Part shown: in pieces, positions 1 to 7,530 of the stretch | Layout: each line of letters begins with the position of its first letter | Position numbering within the stretch: position 1 is the first letter of the stretch | Source: Nocardia fusca NBRC 14340 | GTDB lineage: Bacteria; Actinomycetota; Actinomycetes; Mycobacteriales; Mycobacteriaceae | Assembly (NCBI RefSeq): GCF_001618425.1 | Contig: NZ_BDCU01000029.1 | Coordinates: forward strand, 248,001-312,000 | Reading direction: 5' to 3' | Length of the DNA stretch: 64,000 bases | The notes under the pieces: model-generated | Database searches by the model: none | Seen by the model: the letters and a program-made list of their open reading frames with translations, nothing else | What the model was told of the DNA's origin: nothing | Position numbers and translations under genes: made by a program

Positions 1-313
1 AGGTCTGCGCCAGCGGCGCCATCAGGGAACGACCGGCATTGCACACCAGTCCGTCGATACCGCCGAAACGGTCGGCGGCGGAGCCGATGAAGGCCTCGAC
101 CTCGGCGCGGTCGGTGACATCGCAGGCCGCGAGGTGCACCGCGGCGGGATCGATATCGCCGACCGAATCGATCGCGGCGCGCAACCGGTCCAGATCGCGG
201 GCGCAGGCGGCGATCCGGGCGCCCTCGGCGAGGAGCATCCGGGTCGTCGCCAGGCCCACCCCGGAGCTCGCGCCGGTGACGACCACGGTGCGGCCGGTGA
301 GTTGCAGATCCAT
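1..313 (-). CDS. SDR family oxidoreductase, partial (C-terminus outside window)
   Basis: This is the N-terminal 104 residues of a classical short-chain dehydrogenase/reductase; the gene runs off the left edge. The start ATG at 313 follows an AAGGAG ribosome site, and the protein opens MDLQLTGRTVVVTGASSGVG, with the TGxxxGxG cofactor loop. An aspartate motif (CDVTD) and the CNAG strand-4 motif follow in the expected order. The catalytic Ser-Tyr-Lys would lie beyond the edge. It is the last visible gene of a long minus-strand catabolic operon and starts 51 bases after the preceding SDR stops. The substrate is unknown; by context it would act on a diol or alcohol intermediate of the aromatic pathway. 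Confidence 0.88.
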   Translation of the reverse strand, partial: MDLQLTGRTVVVTGASSGVGLATTRMLLAEGARIAACARDLDRLRAAIDSVGDIDPAAVHLAACDVTDRAEVEAFIGSAADRFGGIDGLVCNAGRSLMAPLAQT

Positions 314-364
314 CGAGGGTCGGTCTCCTTGTGCGGGGTGAGTTTCGGAAAGCCGGGGATACGG

Positions 365-1105
365 TCAGTTCATGACGAATCCGCCGTCGACCACCAGGGT
401 CTGGCCGGTCAGGTAGCTCGCCGCGTCCGAGAGCAGGAACTGCACCGTGCCCGCGACGTCGTCGGGTGTCTGTTCGCGGTCCAGAACCTGGTTGTCGGCG
501 TAGAGCCGATACCGCGACGCCGGCACCGTGGCCGTCGCCTCGACCCGGGTCAGGCCGGGTGCGACGGCGTTGACCCGCAGCCCGTGCGGGCCCCCGTCGC
601 GCGCCATCGTGCGGGTCATCGCCATGACCGCGCCCTTGGAGCCGACATAGTGCACCAGGCGTGGCGAGCCGTACAGGGCGGCGTCGGAGGCGATGTTCAC
701 GATGGCGCCGTTGCCGCCACGCGCCAGCTGGGCGAAGAGATGCTTGCTGACCAGCCAGGTCCCGAACGCGTTGACGGTCATCACCTTCTGGAAGAACCCC
801 TCATCGAGTTCCCAGAACGCGTCACCGCCGACACCGTCCGCGAGCGCCGCATTGTTGACCAGCGCGTCCGCGCCACCCAGGGCCTCCACCCGGCTCGCGA
901 GGGCCACCACCGAATCGCGGTCGGCGATATCGGTGACCACCGCGGTGACGTCGTACCCCTTGGCCCGCAACGTCTTCTCGGCATCTTCGGCCGACTCGGC
1001 GCGCATCTCCGCGATGACGACCCGGTCGCCCGCGGCGGCCAGCCGCTCGGCGATCGCGAAACCCAGTCCCCGGCCCGCCCCGGTGACCACGACAAGTCTG
1101 CTCAT
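365..1105 (-). CDS. SDR family oxidoreductase
   Basis: A complete classical SDR of 246 residues. The cofactor loop TGAGRGLG is at residues 8-15, the NNA motif at 84-86, and the catalytic Ser140, Tyr153 and Lys157 (YVGSK) are all present. It ends in the usual tail ITGQ-like TGQTLVVDGGF. The start codon overlaps the stop of the upstream hydrolase in an ATGA junction, so the two are translationally coupled. An NAD(P)-dependent alcohol or dihydrodiol dehydrogenase role is likely from the family; the substrate cannot be read from sequence. It lies in the minus-strand operon with the extradiol dioxygenase, which suggests formation or processing of a catecholic intermediate. Confidence 0.92.
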   Translation of the reverse strand: MSRLVVVTGAGRGLGFAIAERLAAAGDRVVIAEMRAESAEDAEKTLRAKGYDVTAVVTDIADRDSVVALASRVEALGGADALVNNAALADGVGGDAFWELDEGFFQKVMTVNAFGTWLVSKHLFAQLARGGNGAIVNIASDAALYGSPRLVHYVGSKGAVMAMTRTMARDGGPHGLRVNAVAPGLTRVEATATVPASRYRLYADNQVLDREQTPDDVAGTVQFLLSDAASYLTGQTLVVDGGFVMN

Positions 1106-1929
1106 TCGTCCAGTTCCTTCCAGAACCGCAGGATGTGCGCGGCCGTCTCGACCGGCTTCTCCTGCACTGCCGCATGTCCGGCGCCCAGGATCAGCCCGAA
1201 GCGGGCTCCGGGAATCGCGTCGGCCAGCAACCGGGATTCGTCGACCCCGGTGACGATGTCGTCCGCCCCGACCAGCACCAGCGTGGGTGCCGCCAGGGTG
1301 GCCAGGCTCGGCCCGGTATCGGTGCGGGCCATGAACTCGGCGGCGGCGGTGTAACCGGGCAGCCGGACTCCTGCCATATCGGATTCGACAGCGCGCGCGA
1401 TCTCGTCGCCGCAGGCGGGCGAGACCAGTCGCGGCGCGCGGGCCGCCGCGAACGCCGCGCCGCCGAGTTCACGCAGCTCACCGACTCGTGCCCGCATCGC
1501 CTGCGCCCGCTCCGGGTGCACACCCGAGCCGCGGGTGCTGTCGGCCAGGACGAGCGAACGGACCGACACCGGGTGCGCGGCGGCGACCGCGGTCGCGATC
1601 ACCCCGCCCCACGACGTGCCGAGCAGATGTATCGGCCCGCCACCGAGCTCGGCGATCAGTTCCGCGACCACCAGCGCGTGGTCGTAGCCTTCGGTGGATC
1701 CGTCCGCACTCGGCGCCGGATCGGCGGACCGCCCGTATCCCGGCGCGTCCCAGCAGTACGTGCGATAGCCGTGCGCGCTCAGCACCTCGGCCAGCGCACC
1801 GCAGGCCGCCGCACTTCCGCCGATACCGTGCAGGAGCAGCACCGGATCGCCCGCGCCGCGGACCTCGAGCGAGATCCCCCGCGCCGAAACCCATCGGGTC
1901 GTCCGGGCCGGCGCGACCGTGCCGGTCAC
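1102..1929 (-). CDS. Alpha/beta hydrolase, probable ring-cleavage-product hydrolase
   Basis: A 275-residue alpha/beta hydrolase. The oxyanion motif HGIGG is at 34-38, the nucleophile elbow GTSWGG puts Ser106 in place, an acid candidate lies at Asp223/Asp224, and His252 (GAGHA) completes the triad. Length and order fit the C-C bond hydrolases that process extradiol ring-cleavage products (BphD/MhpC type). That role is inferred from the extradiol dioxygenase gene only 16 bases upstream; plain esterase activity is the alternative. The stop overlaps the start of the following SDR by four bases. Confidence 0.88.
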   Translation of the reverse strand: MTGTVAPARTTRWVSARGISLEVRGAGDPVLLLHGIGGSAAACGALAEVLSAHGYRTYCWDAPGYGRSADPAPSADGSTEGYDHALVVAELIAELGGGPIHLLGTSWGGVIATAVAAAHPVSVRSLVLADSTRGSGVHPERAQAMRARVGELRELGGAAFAAARAPRLVSPACGDEIARAVESDMAGVRLPGYTAAAEFMARTDTGPSLATLAAPTLVLVGADDIVTGVDESRLLADAIPGARFGLILGAGHAAVQEKPVETAAHILRFWKELDE

Positions 1930-1945
1930 GGCTGCACCCGCCGCA

Positions 1946-2908
1946 TCACTGTCCCCCGTAGAAGTAATCGTCGATCCCCGGCGTGACCAGGTCGCGATGC
2001 CCGAGATCGGGTACTCCGGCCATCGCCGCCCGGACCGTGGTCGGCGGCGGACCCGCCGTCCCCCACTGGTCGGAGAGTTCGGGAGTACGCTTCCAGGTCC
2101 GGCACAGCCAGCGGTCCTCGTCGATCTGGGCCACTTCGGAGGTGTATTCGCACACCAGCCCGGCCGGATCGGTGAAGTACGAGAAGGTGTTGTCGCCCGG
2201 TCCGTGCCGGCCGGGGCCCCACTGCGGGACGATGCCGCTGCGTTTGAGACTGCCGAGCCCCCGCATGAAATGGTCGAGACTCTCCATCTCGTAGGCCACG
2301 TGGTTGATCGAGGGGAAGTCGGCCTGGTTCAGGGCGATGACATGGTGGTCGGAATTACAGCGCAGGAAAGTCATCTGGTGTTCGGACCAGTCGGAGATCC
2401 GCATACCGAGGACCTGGGTGTAGAAGTCGGCGGTGCGATCGATATCGCTGGTGTTGAGCACGACATGCGCGAGCTTGCGGGGGATCGCCCGGCGGCCTGC
2501 CGGTTCCTGCGCCGAGACGGCGAACGTATCGGCGGACAGTTCCAGGCAGCGGCCCTCCGGGTCGACGAGTTGCAGGCCGTAGCCACCGCCCGCGTCGTCG
2601 AGCGGACCGGGTTCGCGCAGGAGCGGGATACCCAGCTTCTGGAGTGCGCGGGCCGCCGCGTCGACCTCGCGCGGAGTCCCGAGCGCGAACGAGATCCGGT
2701 CCAGCGCGTTGCCGGTGCCGGCGCGCAGTTCCAGCACGTGGTGCTCGCTGCCCGTGGCACGCAGCCAGAAGGTGTCACCGTCTTCGTCGACGGTGCTCAG
2801 CCCCCAGGCCTCGTGGTAGAAGTCGCGCGAGCGGACCGGATCGGGCACTGTGACCGATACCGACCGCAGCGCGCGCAGAGTACAGACCGGTGTTCCGGAG
2901 AATCGCAT
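1946..2908 (-). CDS. Extradiol ring-cleavage dioxygenase, VOC superfamily
   Basis: A 320-residue type I extradiol dioxygenase made of two vicinal-oxygen-chelate modules (about 10-130 and 143-275). The three Fe(II) ligands of the BphC/catechol 2,3-dioxygenase class are visible in the C-terminal module: His148 (LAHVV), His203 (NHVAYE) and Glu254 (VCEYTS). The enzyme would open a catecholic ring next to its two hydroxyls using O2. The ATG at 2908 was chosen because AGAAAGG sits ten bases before it and because the fold begins there; the frame stays open 69 codons further upstream. It follows the reductase gene by 28 bases and precedes the hydrolase, the usual meta-cleavage order. Confidence 0.93.
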   Translation of the reverse strand: MRFSGTPVCTLRALRSVSVTVPDPVRSRDFYHEAWGLSTVDEDGDTFWLRATGSEHHVLELRAGTGNALDRISFALGTPREVDAAARALQKLGIPLLREPGPLDDAGGGYGLQLVDPEGRCLELSADTFAVSAQEPAGRRAIPRKLAHVVLNTSDIDRTADFYTQVLGMRISDWSEHQMTFLRCNSDHHVIALNQADFPSINHVAYEMESLDHFMRGLGSLKRSGIVPQWGPGRHGPGDNTFSYFTDPAGLVCEYTSEVAQIDEDRWLCRTWKRTPELSDQWGTAGPPPTTVRAAMAGVPDLGHRDLVTPGIDDYFYGGQ

Positions 2909-2936
2909 GATCGACCTTTCTGTCGAGGGTGGCCGG

Positions 2937-3890
2937 TTACAGGTCGAGGACGAGTTCGGCGGAGCGGCACCGGGAAACGCAGACGAACATGGTGCCGCCG
3001 GTCTGCTGTTCCTCGGGCGAGAGCAGGAAGTCGCGGTGCTCGACGTCGCCCTTGACGACGCCGACCTCGCAGGTCCCGCAGATACCTTCCGTGCACGAAC
3101 TCTCCACCGGCACACCGGCGTTCTGCAGTGCGCTCAGGACCGAGACCTCCGGGCCGACCGGGATCCGGCGCCCACTGCCGGCGAGGATCACGTCGAATGC
3201 CGTGTCCTCCCCGGTGGCGATCGGTTCGGGTGCCTTGAATCGTTCGATACGCAACTGCCCGGGGTCCGGCAGCGCGTCCCGGCAGGCGGCCATCAACGCC
3301 TCGGGACCGCAACAGTAGGCGACGGTATCGGCGTCGATATCGCCGAGTAGCCCGGCGAGGTCGGGGTATCGACCCGCTGCCGCGTCGTCCGCGTGGATCG
3401 TCACGCGGTCGGCGGGCAGGGAGTCGATCTCGTCGAGAAACGCCATCGTCGACCGGGATCGTCCGGTGTAGAGCAGCGTCCAGTTCGCGCCGTCACGGTG
3501 CAGGGTGCGCACCATCGACAGGATCGGGGTGATACCGATCCCGCCCGCGACCAGGATGTGGCGGGCCGCGGTGTCGAGCGCGAAGTTCTGGCGGGGCCCC
3601 TCGACCTCGAGGAGCCCACCGACCGGCAGGAGGTCGTGGATATGGGTGCTGCCGCCCCGCGAATCCGGTGTGCGCAGCACCGCCACCGTCCAGCACGACC
3701 GGTCCGACGGGTCCGAGCAGAGCGAATACTCCCGGACGAGCCCGTTCGGCAGATGCAGCGCGAGATGCGCGCCGGGTTCCCAGGCGGGCAACTGCGCACC
3801 GGACGGGTCGGCGAACGTAATGCTGATGACGCCGTCGGCTTCCCAGGTCTTCTGCTGGACGCGCAGCGTCCGCCTCATCGGCTCGTCCAT
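2937..3890 (-). CDS. Phthalate-dioxygenase-reductase-type oxidoreductase (FMN, NAD, 2Fe-2S)
   Basis: A 317-residue class IA oxygenase reductase. The flavin-binding motif REYSL is at 53-57 and the pyridine-nucleotide loop GGIGITP at 116-122. A C-terminal plant-type [2Fe-2S] domain carries all four cysteines: Cys266, Cys271, Cys274 and Cys304. Such proteins pass electrons from NAD(P)H through FMN and the cluster to a Rieske oxygenase. No Rieske oxygenase is seen in this operon; the nearest are the two at 42.5-46.4 kb, and another could lie beyond the left edge. The true electron acceptor is therefore open. Confidence 0.93.
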   Translation of the reverse strand: MDEPMRRTLRVQQKTWEADGVISITFADPSGAQLPAWEPGAHLALHLPNGLVREYSLCSDPSDRSCWTVAVLRTPDSRGGSTHIHDLLPVGGLLEVEGPRQNFALDTAARHILVAGGIGITPILSMVRTLHRDGANWTLLYTGRSRSTMAFLDEIDSLPADRVTIHADDAAAGRYPDLAGLLGDIDADTVAYCCGPEALMAACRDALPDPGQLRIERFKAPEPIATGEDTAFDVILAGSGRRIPVGPEVSVLSALQNAGVPVESSCTEGICGTCEVGVVKGDVEHRDFLLSPEEQQTGGTMFVCVSRCRSAELVLDL

Positions 3891-3921
3891 CGGGCTCTCC
3901 TCGTACTTCTTCCGGCTCGGA

Positions 3922-4440
3922 TCAGCGGGTGACGCCGAACATTTCGGAGCTGGGCGGGTAGGTGGGCAGCTGCGGCTTGGGGGTGCCGATGATGACGCAG
4001 AACAGCGCGTCGGAATCGGAGACGTTCGCGAGGCTGCGCGGCACCCCGGCGGGGACGCGGATCAGGTCGCGGTAGCCGAGCGTGCGCACCGCCTTCTTCG
4101 TCCCGTCCTCGACATCGTGCACGGCGACCTCGATCTCGCCCTCGAGAACGTAGAAGACCTCTTCGACGTCGTGATGGGTGTGCTCGGGGCCGACCGCGCC
4201 CGCGGGCAGGCGCATGTTGGAGAAGGTGAAGTGGTCGGCCTGGATGATGTTGTTGTCGGTGTCGTGGTTGCCGGTGGCACCCGAGCCGATGTACCGGATC
4301 TGCGCCCGCTTGAAGCGGTCGCCGCCCTTGGCCGCCTGGAACCCGAGCGTGTCCCAGTCCTCGTAGCGCGTTTCGGCGGCGGCGATGCAGGAGTCGATCA
4401 GGGCTTCGAGATCGACGCCGGTCTTTTCGGTGCTGGACAT
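3922..4440 (-). CDS. Cupin-domain protein
   Basis: A 172-residue single-domain cupin. Motif 1 is visible as PEHTHHDVEEVFYVLEGE (G-x5-H-x-H-x4-E type) and motif 2 around RVPAGVPRSLANV, where the usual histidine appears to be replaced. The start at 4440 was preferred over an ATG 16 codons upstream because GAGGAAGG lies just before it and the protein then opens MSSTEKTG. It sits between the RidA and reductase genes. A metal-dependent dioxygenase or isomerase acting on a pathway intermediate is possible. It lacks the C-terminal cysteine pairs of 3-hydroxyanthranilate dioxygenase, so that assignment is not supported. Confidence 0.82.
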   Translation of the reverse strand: MSSTEKTGVDLEALIDSCIAAAETRYEDWDTLGFQAAKGGDRFKRAQIRYIGSGATGNHDTDNNIIQADHFTFSNMRLPAGAVGPEHTHHDVEEVFYVLEGEIEVAVHDVEDGTKKAVRTLGYRDLIRVPAGVPRSLANVSDSDALFCVIIGTPKPQLPTYPPSSEMFGVTR

Positions 4441-4484
4441 GATGTGTGCCTTCCTCTGGGGGTGATCCGTGGGACGCGGGTGCG

Positions 4485-4826
4485 TCACCCGCGGTGGGCG
4501 ATGGCCTCGATCTCGACCGTCGCGCCGTAGGGCAGCGCGGCGACCTCGACGAACGACCGCGCCGGACGCGGTTCGGCGAACACCGCCTCGTAGTGCCGGT
4601 TCGCCTCGTCACGCAGGGCGACGTCGGTGACGAAATAGGTGGTCTTCACGACGTTCTCGAGCGTCATATCGATGGTCGAGAGCCGCTCGCTCAGCCGCGC
4701 CATCGCGGCTTCGAGGGCCGCCCGGCGGCCGGGGACCGCGACCCCGTCCTCGTCGACCGACAGGGCGCCGGAGACGAATCCGAAGCCGGCGATACCGAAG
4801 GCCGGACTGTAGGGATGAGCGCTCAT
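4485..4826 (-). CDS. RidA/YjgF-family protein, possible aminomuconate-type deaminase
   Basis: A 113-residue Rid-family protein. The C-terminal signature PARSFVEV...YGATVEIEAIA includes the arginine that binds the substrate carboxylate in active RidA and the family glutamate. Rid proteins deaminate enamine or imine intermediates, and one branch comprises the 2-aminomuconate deaminases of aminophenol and anthranilate pathways. Here it lies 12 bases after an aldehyde dehydrogenase gene, in the same operon as an extradiol dioxygenase. That trio is the core of 2-aminomuconate routes. The specific substrate is inferred, not shown. Confidence 0.85.
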   Translation of the reverse strand: MSAHPYSPAFGIAGFGFVSGALSVDEDGVAVPGRRAALEAAMARLSERLSTIDMTLENVVKTTYFVTDVALRDEANRHYEAVFAEPRPARSFVEVAALPYGATVEIEAIAHRG

Positions 4827-4838
4827 GGTGCTCCCTTC

Positions 4839-6455
4839 TCACAGACCTGCCCAGGGCAGCGGCTGCCCGGACACGTCGAGGTAGATGCTCTTCTGGTTCA
4901 TGTAGGACCGGATCCCGTCGCGGCCCTTCTCGGTCCCGATACCGCTGTCCTTCAGCCCGCTGAAGGGGGTCGAGATGCTGAACTGCTTGTAGGTGTTGAT
5001 CCACACCGTTCCGGCCTGGACAGCGCGGGCCGTGCGCCAGGCGCGCCGGTAGTCCGCGGTCCAGATCCCGCAGGCCAGGCCGAACACCGTGTCGTCGGCC
5101 TGGGCGACGACGTCGGCCTCGTCCTCGAACGGGAGCACGACGGCGACGGGCCCGAAGATTTCCTCCTGGCAGATCGTCGCGCTGTTCGGGACGCCGGTGA
5201 GCACGGTGGGCAGGTAGTACGCGCCTTCGGCGAGTGCGGGATCCGCGGGAGCGGCACCGCCGCACAGCACCGTCGCGCCCGCGCGCACCGCGTCGTCGAC
5301 CATCGCCGCGACGCCGTCCCGGTGCTCGTGGGTGATCATGGGCGCTACCTGGGTGCGTGGATCGGTACCCGGTCCCACCCGCAGCGCCGTGGTCGCCGCG
5401 ACGAGTCGGTCCACGAACTCGTCGTACACCGCGCGCTGGACGAAGACCCGGGAACCGGCGATGCAACTCTGCCCCGACGAGGAGAAGATGCCGTACAGGA
5501 CCCCGGCGAGCGCCTGCTCGAGATCGGCGTCGGCGAAGACGATGGTGGGCGATTTCCCGCCGAGTTCGAGCGTGATCGGCATCAGCTTCTCCGCGGCGAT
5601 ATGCGCCAGCGCGCGACCGGTCCCGGTGCCACCGGTGAACGAGATCTTGCCGATGCCCGGATGCCGGGCGAGCGCGTCGCCGACGGTCCGGCCCGGACCG
5701 GGCAGCACCGACAACAGTCCGGGCGGCAGACCTGCCTCCTCCGCCAGCCGGGCGAGCAACAGGGTCACCCACGGTGCCCAGACCGGCGGTTTGGCGACCA
5801 CCGCGTTGCCCGCGGCGAGGGCCGGGGCGATCTTCTGCGCGTCCGAGGCGATCGGCGAGTTCCACGGGGTGATGGCGCCGACGACGCCCATCGGTTCGTG
5901 GGTCGCGAAGGTGAGGAACGGACCCCGCCGGGGCGTGATCGCCTCCTCCATCGTCTCGAGCGCCGACGCCATGAACCGGAAGGTGCCGGCGGCGCTGCGC
6001 GCGAGTGCGCCGGTCTCGGCCAGCGTCTTTCCGGTGTCGACGGTTTGCAGGGCCGCAATGCGGTCGGCGTTGGCCTCGATCGCGGTGCCGATGCGGTACA
6101 GGACAGCCGCGCGCTCGTGCGGTAGTAGTTGGGCCCAGCCCGAACTCGCGACGGCCCGCAGGCCGCCATCGACAGCCAGGTCGACATCATGTGCCACGGC
6201 GCCGTGCAGGCGGGCGAAGACCCGGCCGGTGGCCGGATCGACCGATTCGATGACCTTGCCCGAGCCGCGCACCCACCGGCCGGCCACGAAGATCTCGTCG
6301 GTCGTGTCGGGAACCGGTCCGGCTGCCCACGAACGGTCGAGGTCCGCGGTGTCGGCGGGCACGGCCGGGGCTTCCGGCCCGAAGGCGGAGATCCCGCTCG
6401 ACGCCTGCGGCGAACGAGTGCTCGTGCTGCTCTGTAAGTCCATCGGAGTCTTCAT
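4839..6455 (-). CDS. Aldehyde dehydrogenase family protein
   Basis: A 538-residue NAD(P)-dependent aldehyde dehydrogenase. Catalytic residues are in place: Asn199 (TPWNS), Lys222 (VVAKP), Glu298 (LELGG) and the nucleophile Cys331 (SGQSC). A roughly 45-residue Ser/Ala-rich N-terminal extension precedes the usual fold. The start at 6455 has GAGGG five bases upstream. It opens its own transcription unit: a good promoter lies at 6518-6546, and the next gene upstream ends 168 bases away. With the RidA protein downstream, a semialdehyde dehydrogenase role (muconic or aminomuconic semialdehyde type) is the best guess. Confidence 0.9.
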   Translation of the reverse strand: MKTPMDLQSSTSTRSPQASSGISAFGPEAPAVPADTADLDRSWAAGPVPDTTDEIFVAGRWVRGSGKVIESVDPATGRVFARLHGAVAHDVDLAVDGGLRAVASSGWAQLLPHERAAVLYRIGTAIEANADRIAALQTVDTGKTLAETGALARSAAGTFRFMASALETMEEAITPRRGPFLTFATHEPMGVVGAITPWNSPIASDAQKIAPALAAGNAVVAKPPVWAPWVTLLLARLAEEAGLPPGLLSVLPGPGRTVGDALARHPGIGKISFTGGTGTGRALAHIAAEKLMPITLELGGKSPTIVFADADLEQALAGVLYGIFSSSGQSCIAGSRVFVQRAVYDEFVDRLVAATTALRVGPGTDPRTQVAPMITHEHRDGVAAMVDDAVRAGATVLCGGAAPADPALAEGAYYLPTVLTGVPNSATICQEEIFGPVAVVLPFEDEADVVAQADDTVFGLACGIWTADYRRAWRTARAVQAGTVWINTYKQFSISTPFSGLKDSGIGTEKGRDGIRSYMNQKSIYLDVSGQPLPWAGL

Positions 6456-6517
6456 CCGTTCCCTCTGTCGCAGCACTTGTCCGGGGCGGTCACCGCTCCG
6501 AATCCCTCCGGTAAAAG

Positions 6518-6547
6518 AGTCTGAGCTAAAAGATACTTACCGTCAAG
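6518..6547 (-). promoter_or_regulatory. Promoter of the aldehyde-dehydrogenase operon with a shared palindromic operator
   Basis: On the minus strand a -35 TTGACG (6541-6546) is followed by exactly 17 bases and a -10-like CAGACT (6518-6523), about 63 bases before the aldehyde dehydrogenase start. The element CTTGACGGTAAG (6536-6547) overlaps the -35 box. It shares the pattern CTTnnCGnnAAG with sites at 14926-14937 and 15731-15742, so one repressor probably acts at all three. Confidence 0.6.
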
Positions 6548-6623
6548 ATGTCTGCGTGAATTTGTCGTGACGGGCCCCGTCCGGGCCGCTTCCGGGTACT
6601 CGTCGTAGCGTCGAACGGGCCGG

Positions 6624-7466
6624 TCAGGCGATGAGATTCGGCGAGCCGGTCAGGTGCGCCAGCGTCCGCAGGATCGAGTACGGCACCACCGCGCTGGTGC
6701 GCGGATTGTCCGCGCTCGGCAGATTCTCGATCTTGATCGAGTACCTGCCGATCGGCCCCGAGGCCTCTATCTCGTGACAGGTCAGCTCCGCGTCCGGATC
6801 GGCGTACAACTCGACCGCTACCGTCTCCCAGTCGCTCACCGCGAAACTCACCGCGGCGGCGACATTGAGCGATTTCGGGAACAGCCGGGCCGCTTCGGCC
6901 GAGTTGCCCGCGAACACGCGCAGCCGCGTCGCGGTGGTACTGATCCGGTGCTGCTGGGCCGCGTCCATCCACGGTTGCACGAGCGACCCCGGCGATTTCG
7001 TCGACCGGACGAGCACGCGGTCGAACGGCGCCGCGTCGCGTGCGGCCGCGAGCAGATCGAGACCGCCGACCGCACCGTGCGTACACACGACCCGTCCCGG
7101 TCCGCTCCCCGCGATCCGCTGCGCGAACACGGGATCCGACAGCGCCCCGACCGAGGACACCAGAAGGTCGCGCCCGGCGTCGACCACTTGCCGCCCGACC
7201 TCCCAGACCGCCTCCTGCGAGGCGCATTCGACCACCACATCCGCGATCTCGAGCGCTTCCGTGAGCGAGAGCGCGGGCGCGGGGAGGTTCTCGACCGGGG
7301 ACCGATTGACGATCCCGACCAGCTCGGCGCCGGGCACATCGCCGCGGACCAGCCGATCGGCCACGACCGCGCCGATACTCCCGTAACCGAGCACACACAC
7401 CCGTACCGGATCCCGCCCTCCGAGCACCGCGGCGGCCGACCGTGTGCCGTTGTACCCCGAATTCAT
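6624..7466 (-). CDS. Aspartate-dehydrogenase-like protein (NAD-binding, DUF108 family)
   Basis: A 280-residue protein of the L-aspartate dehydrogenase/NadX family. A Rossmann loop GYGSIG is at 27-32, a DVVVECAS strand follows, and the C-terminal DUF108 region contains CHEIEASGPIGRYSI and SADNPRTS, typical of the family. The ATG at 7466 has AGAGGAGC directly before it. The family converts L-aspartate and NAD(P)+ to oxaloacetate or iminoaspartate and ammonia, or works in reverse. In a catabolic operon it may act on an imino-acid intermediate. It follows the molybdenum hydroxylase large subunit by 64 bases and is probably the last gene of that unit. Confidence 0.82.
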   Translation of the reverse strand: MNSGYNGTRSAAAVLGGRDPVRVCVLGYGSIGAVVADRLVRGDVPGAELVGIVNRSPVENLPAPALSLTEALEIADVVVECASQEAVWEVGRQVVDAGRDLLVSSVGALSDPVFAQRIAGSGPGRVVCTHGAVGGLDLLAAARDAAPFDRVLVRSTKSPGSLVQPWMDAAQQHRISTTATRLRVFAGNSAEAARLFPKSLNVAAAVSFAVSDWETVAVELYADPDAELTCHEIEASGPIGRYSIKIENLPSADNPRTSAVVPYSILRTLAHLTGSPNLIA

Positions 7467-7530
7467 CCTGCTCCTCTGGAGAGAGTTACCTGCGGTCGGC
7501 GGAGGCCGTAGCGCAGGCGGAGGTACCGCC

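Noticed and set aside
3922..4440. 3-Hydroxyanthranilate 3,4-dioxygenase
   Set aside because: Length fits, but the C-terminal cysteine pairs and other family residues are not seen; kept as a general cupin.
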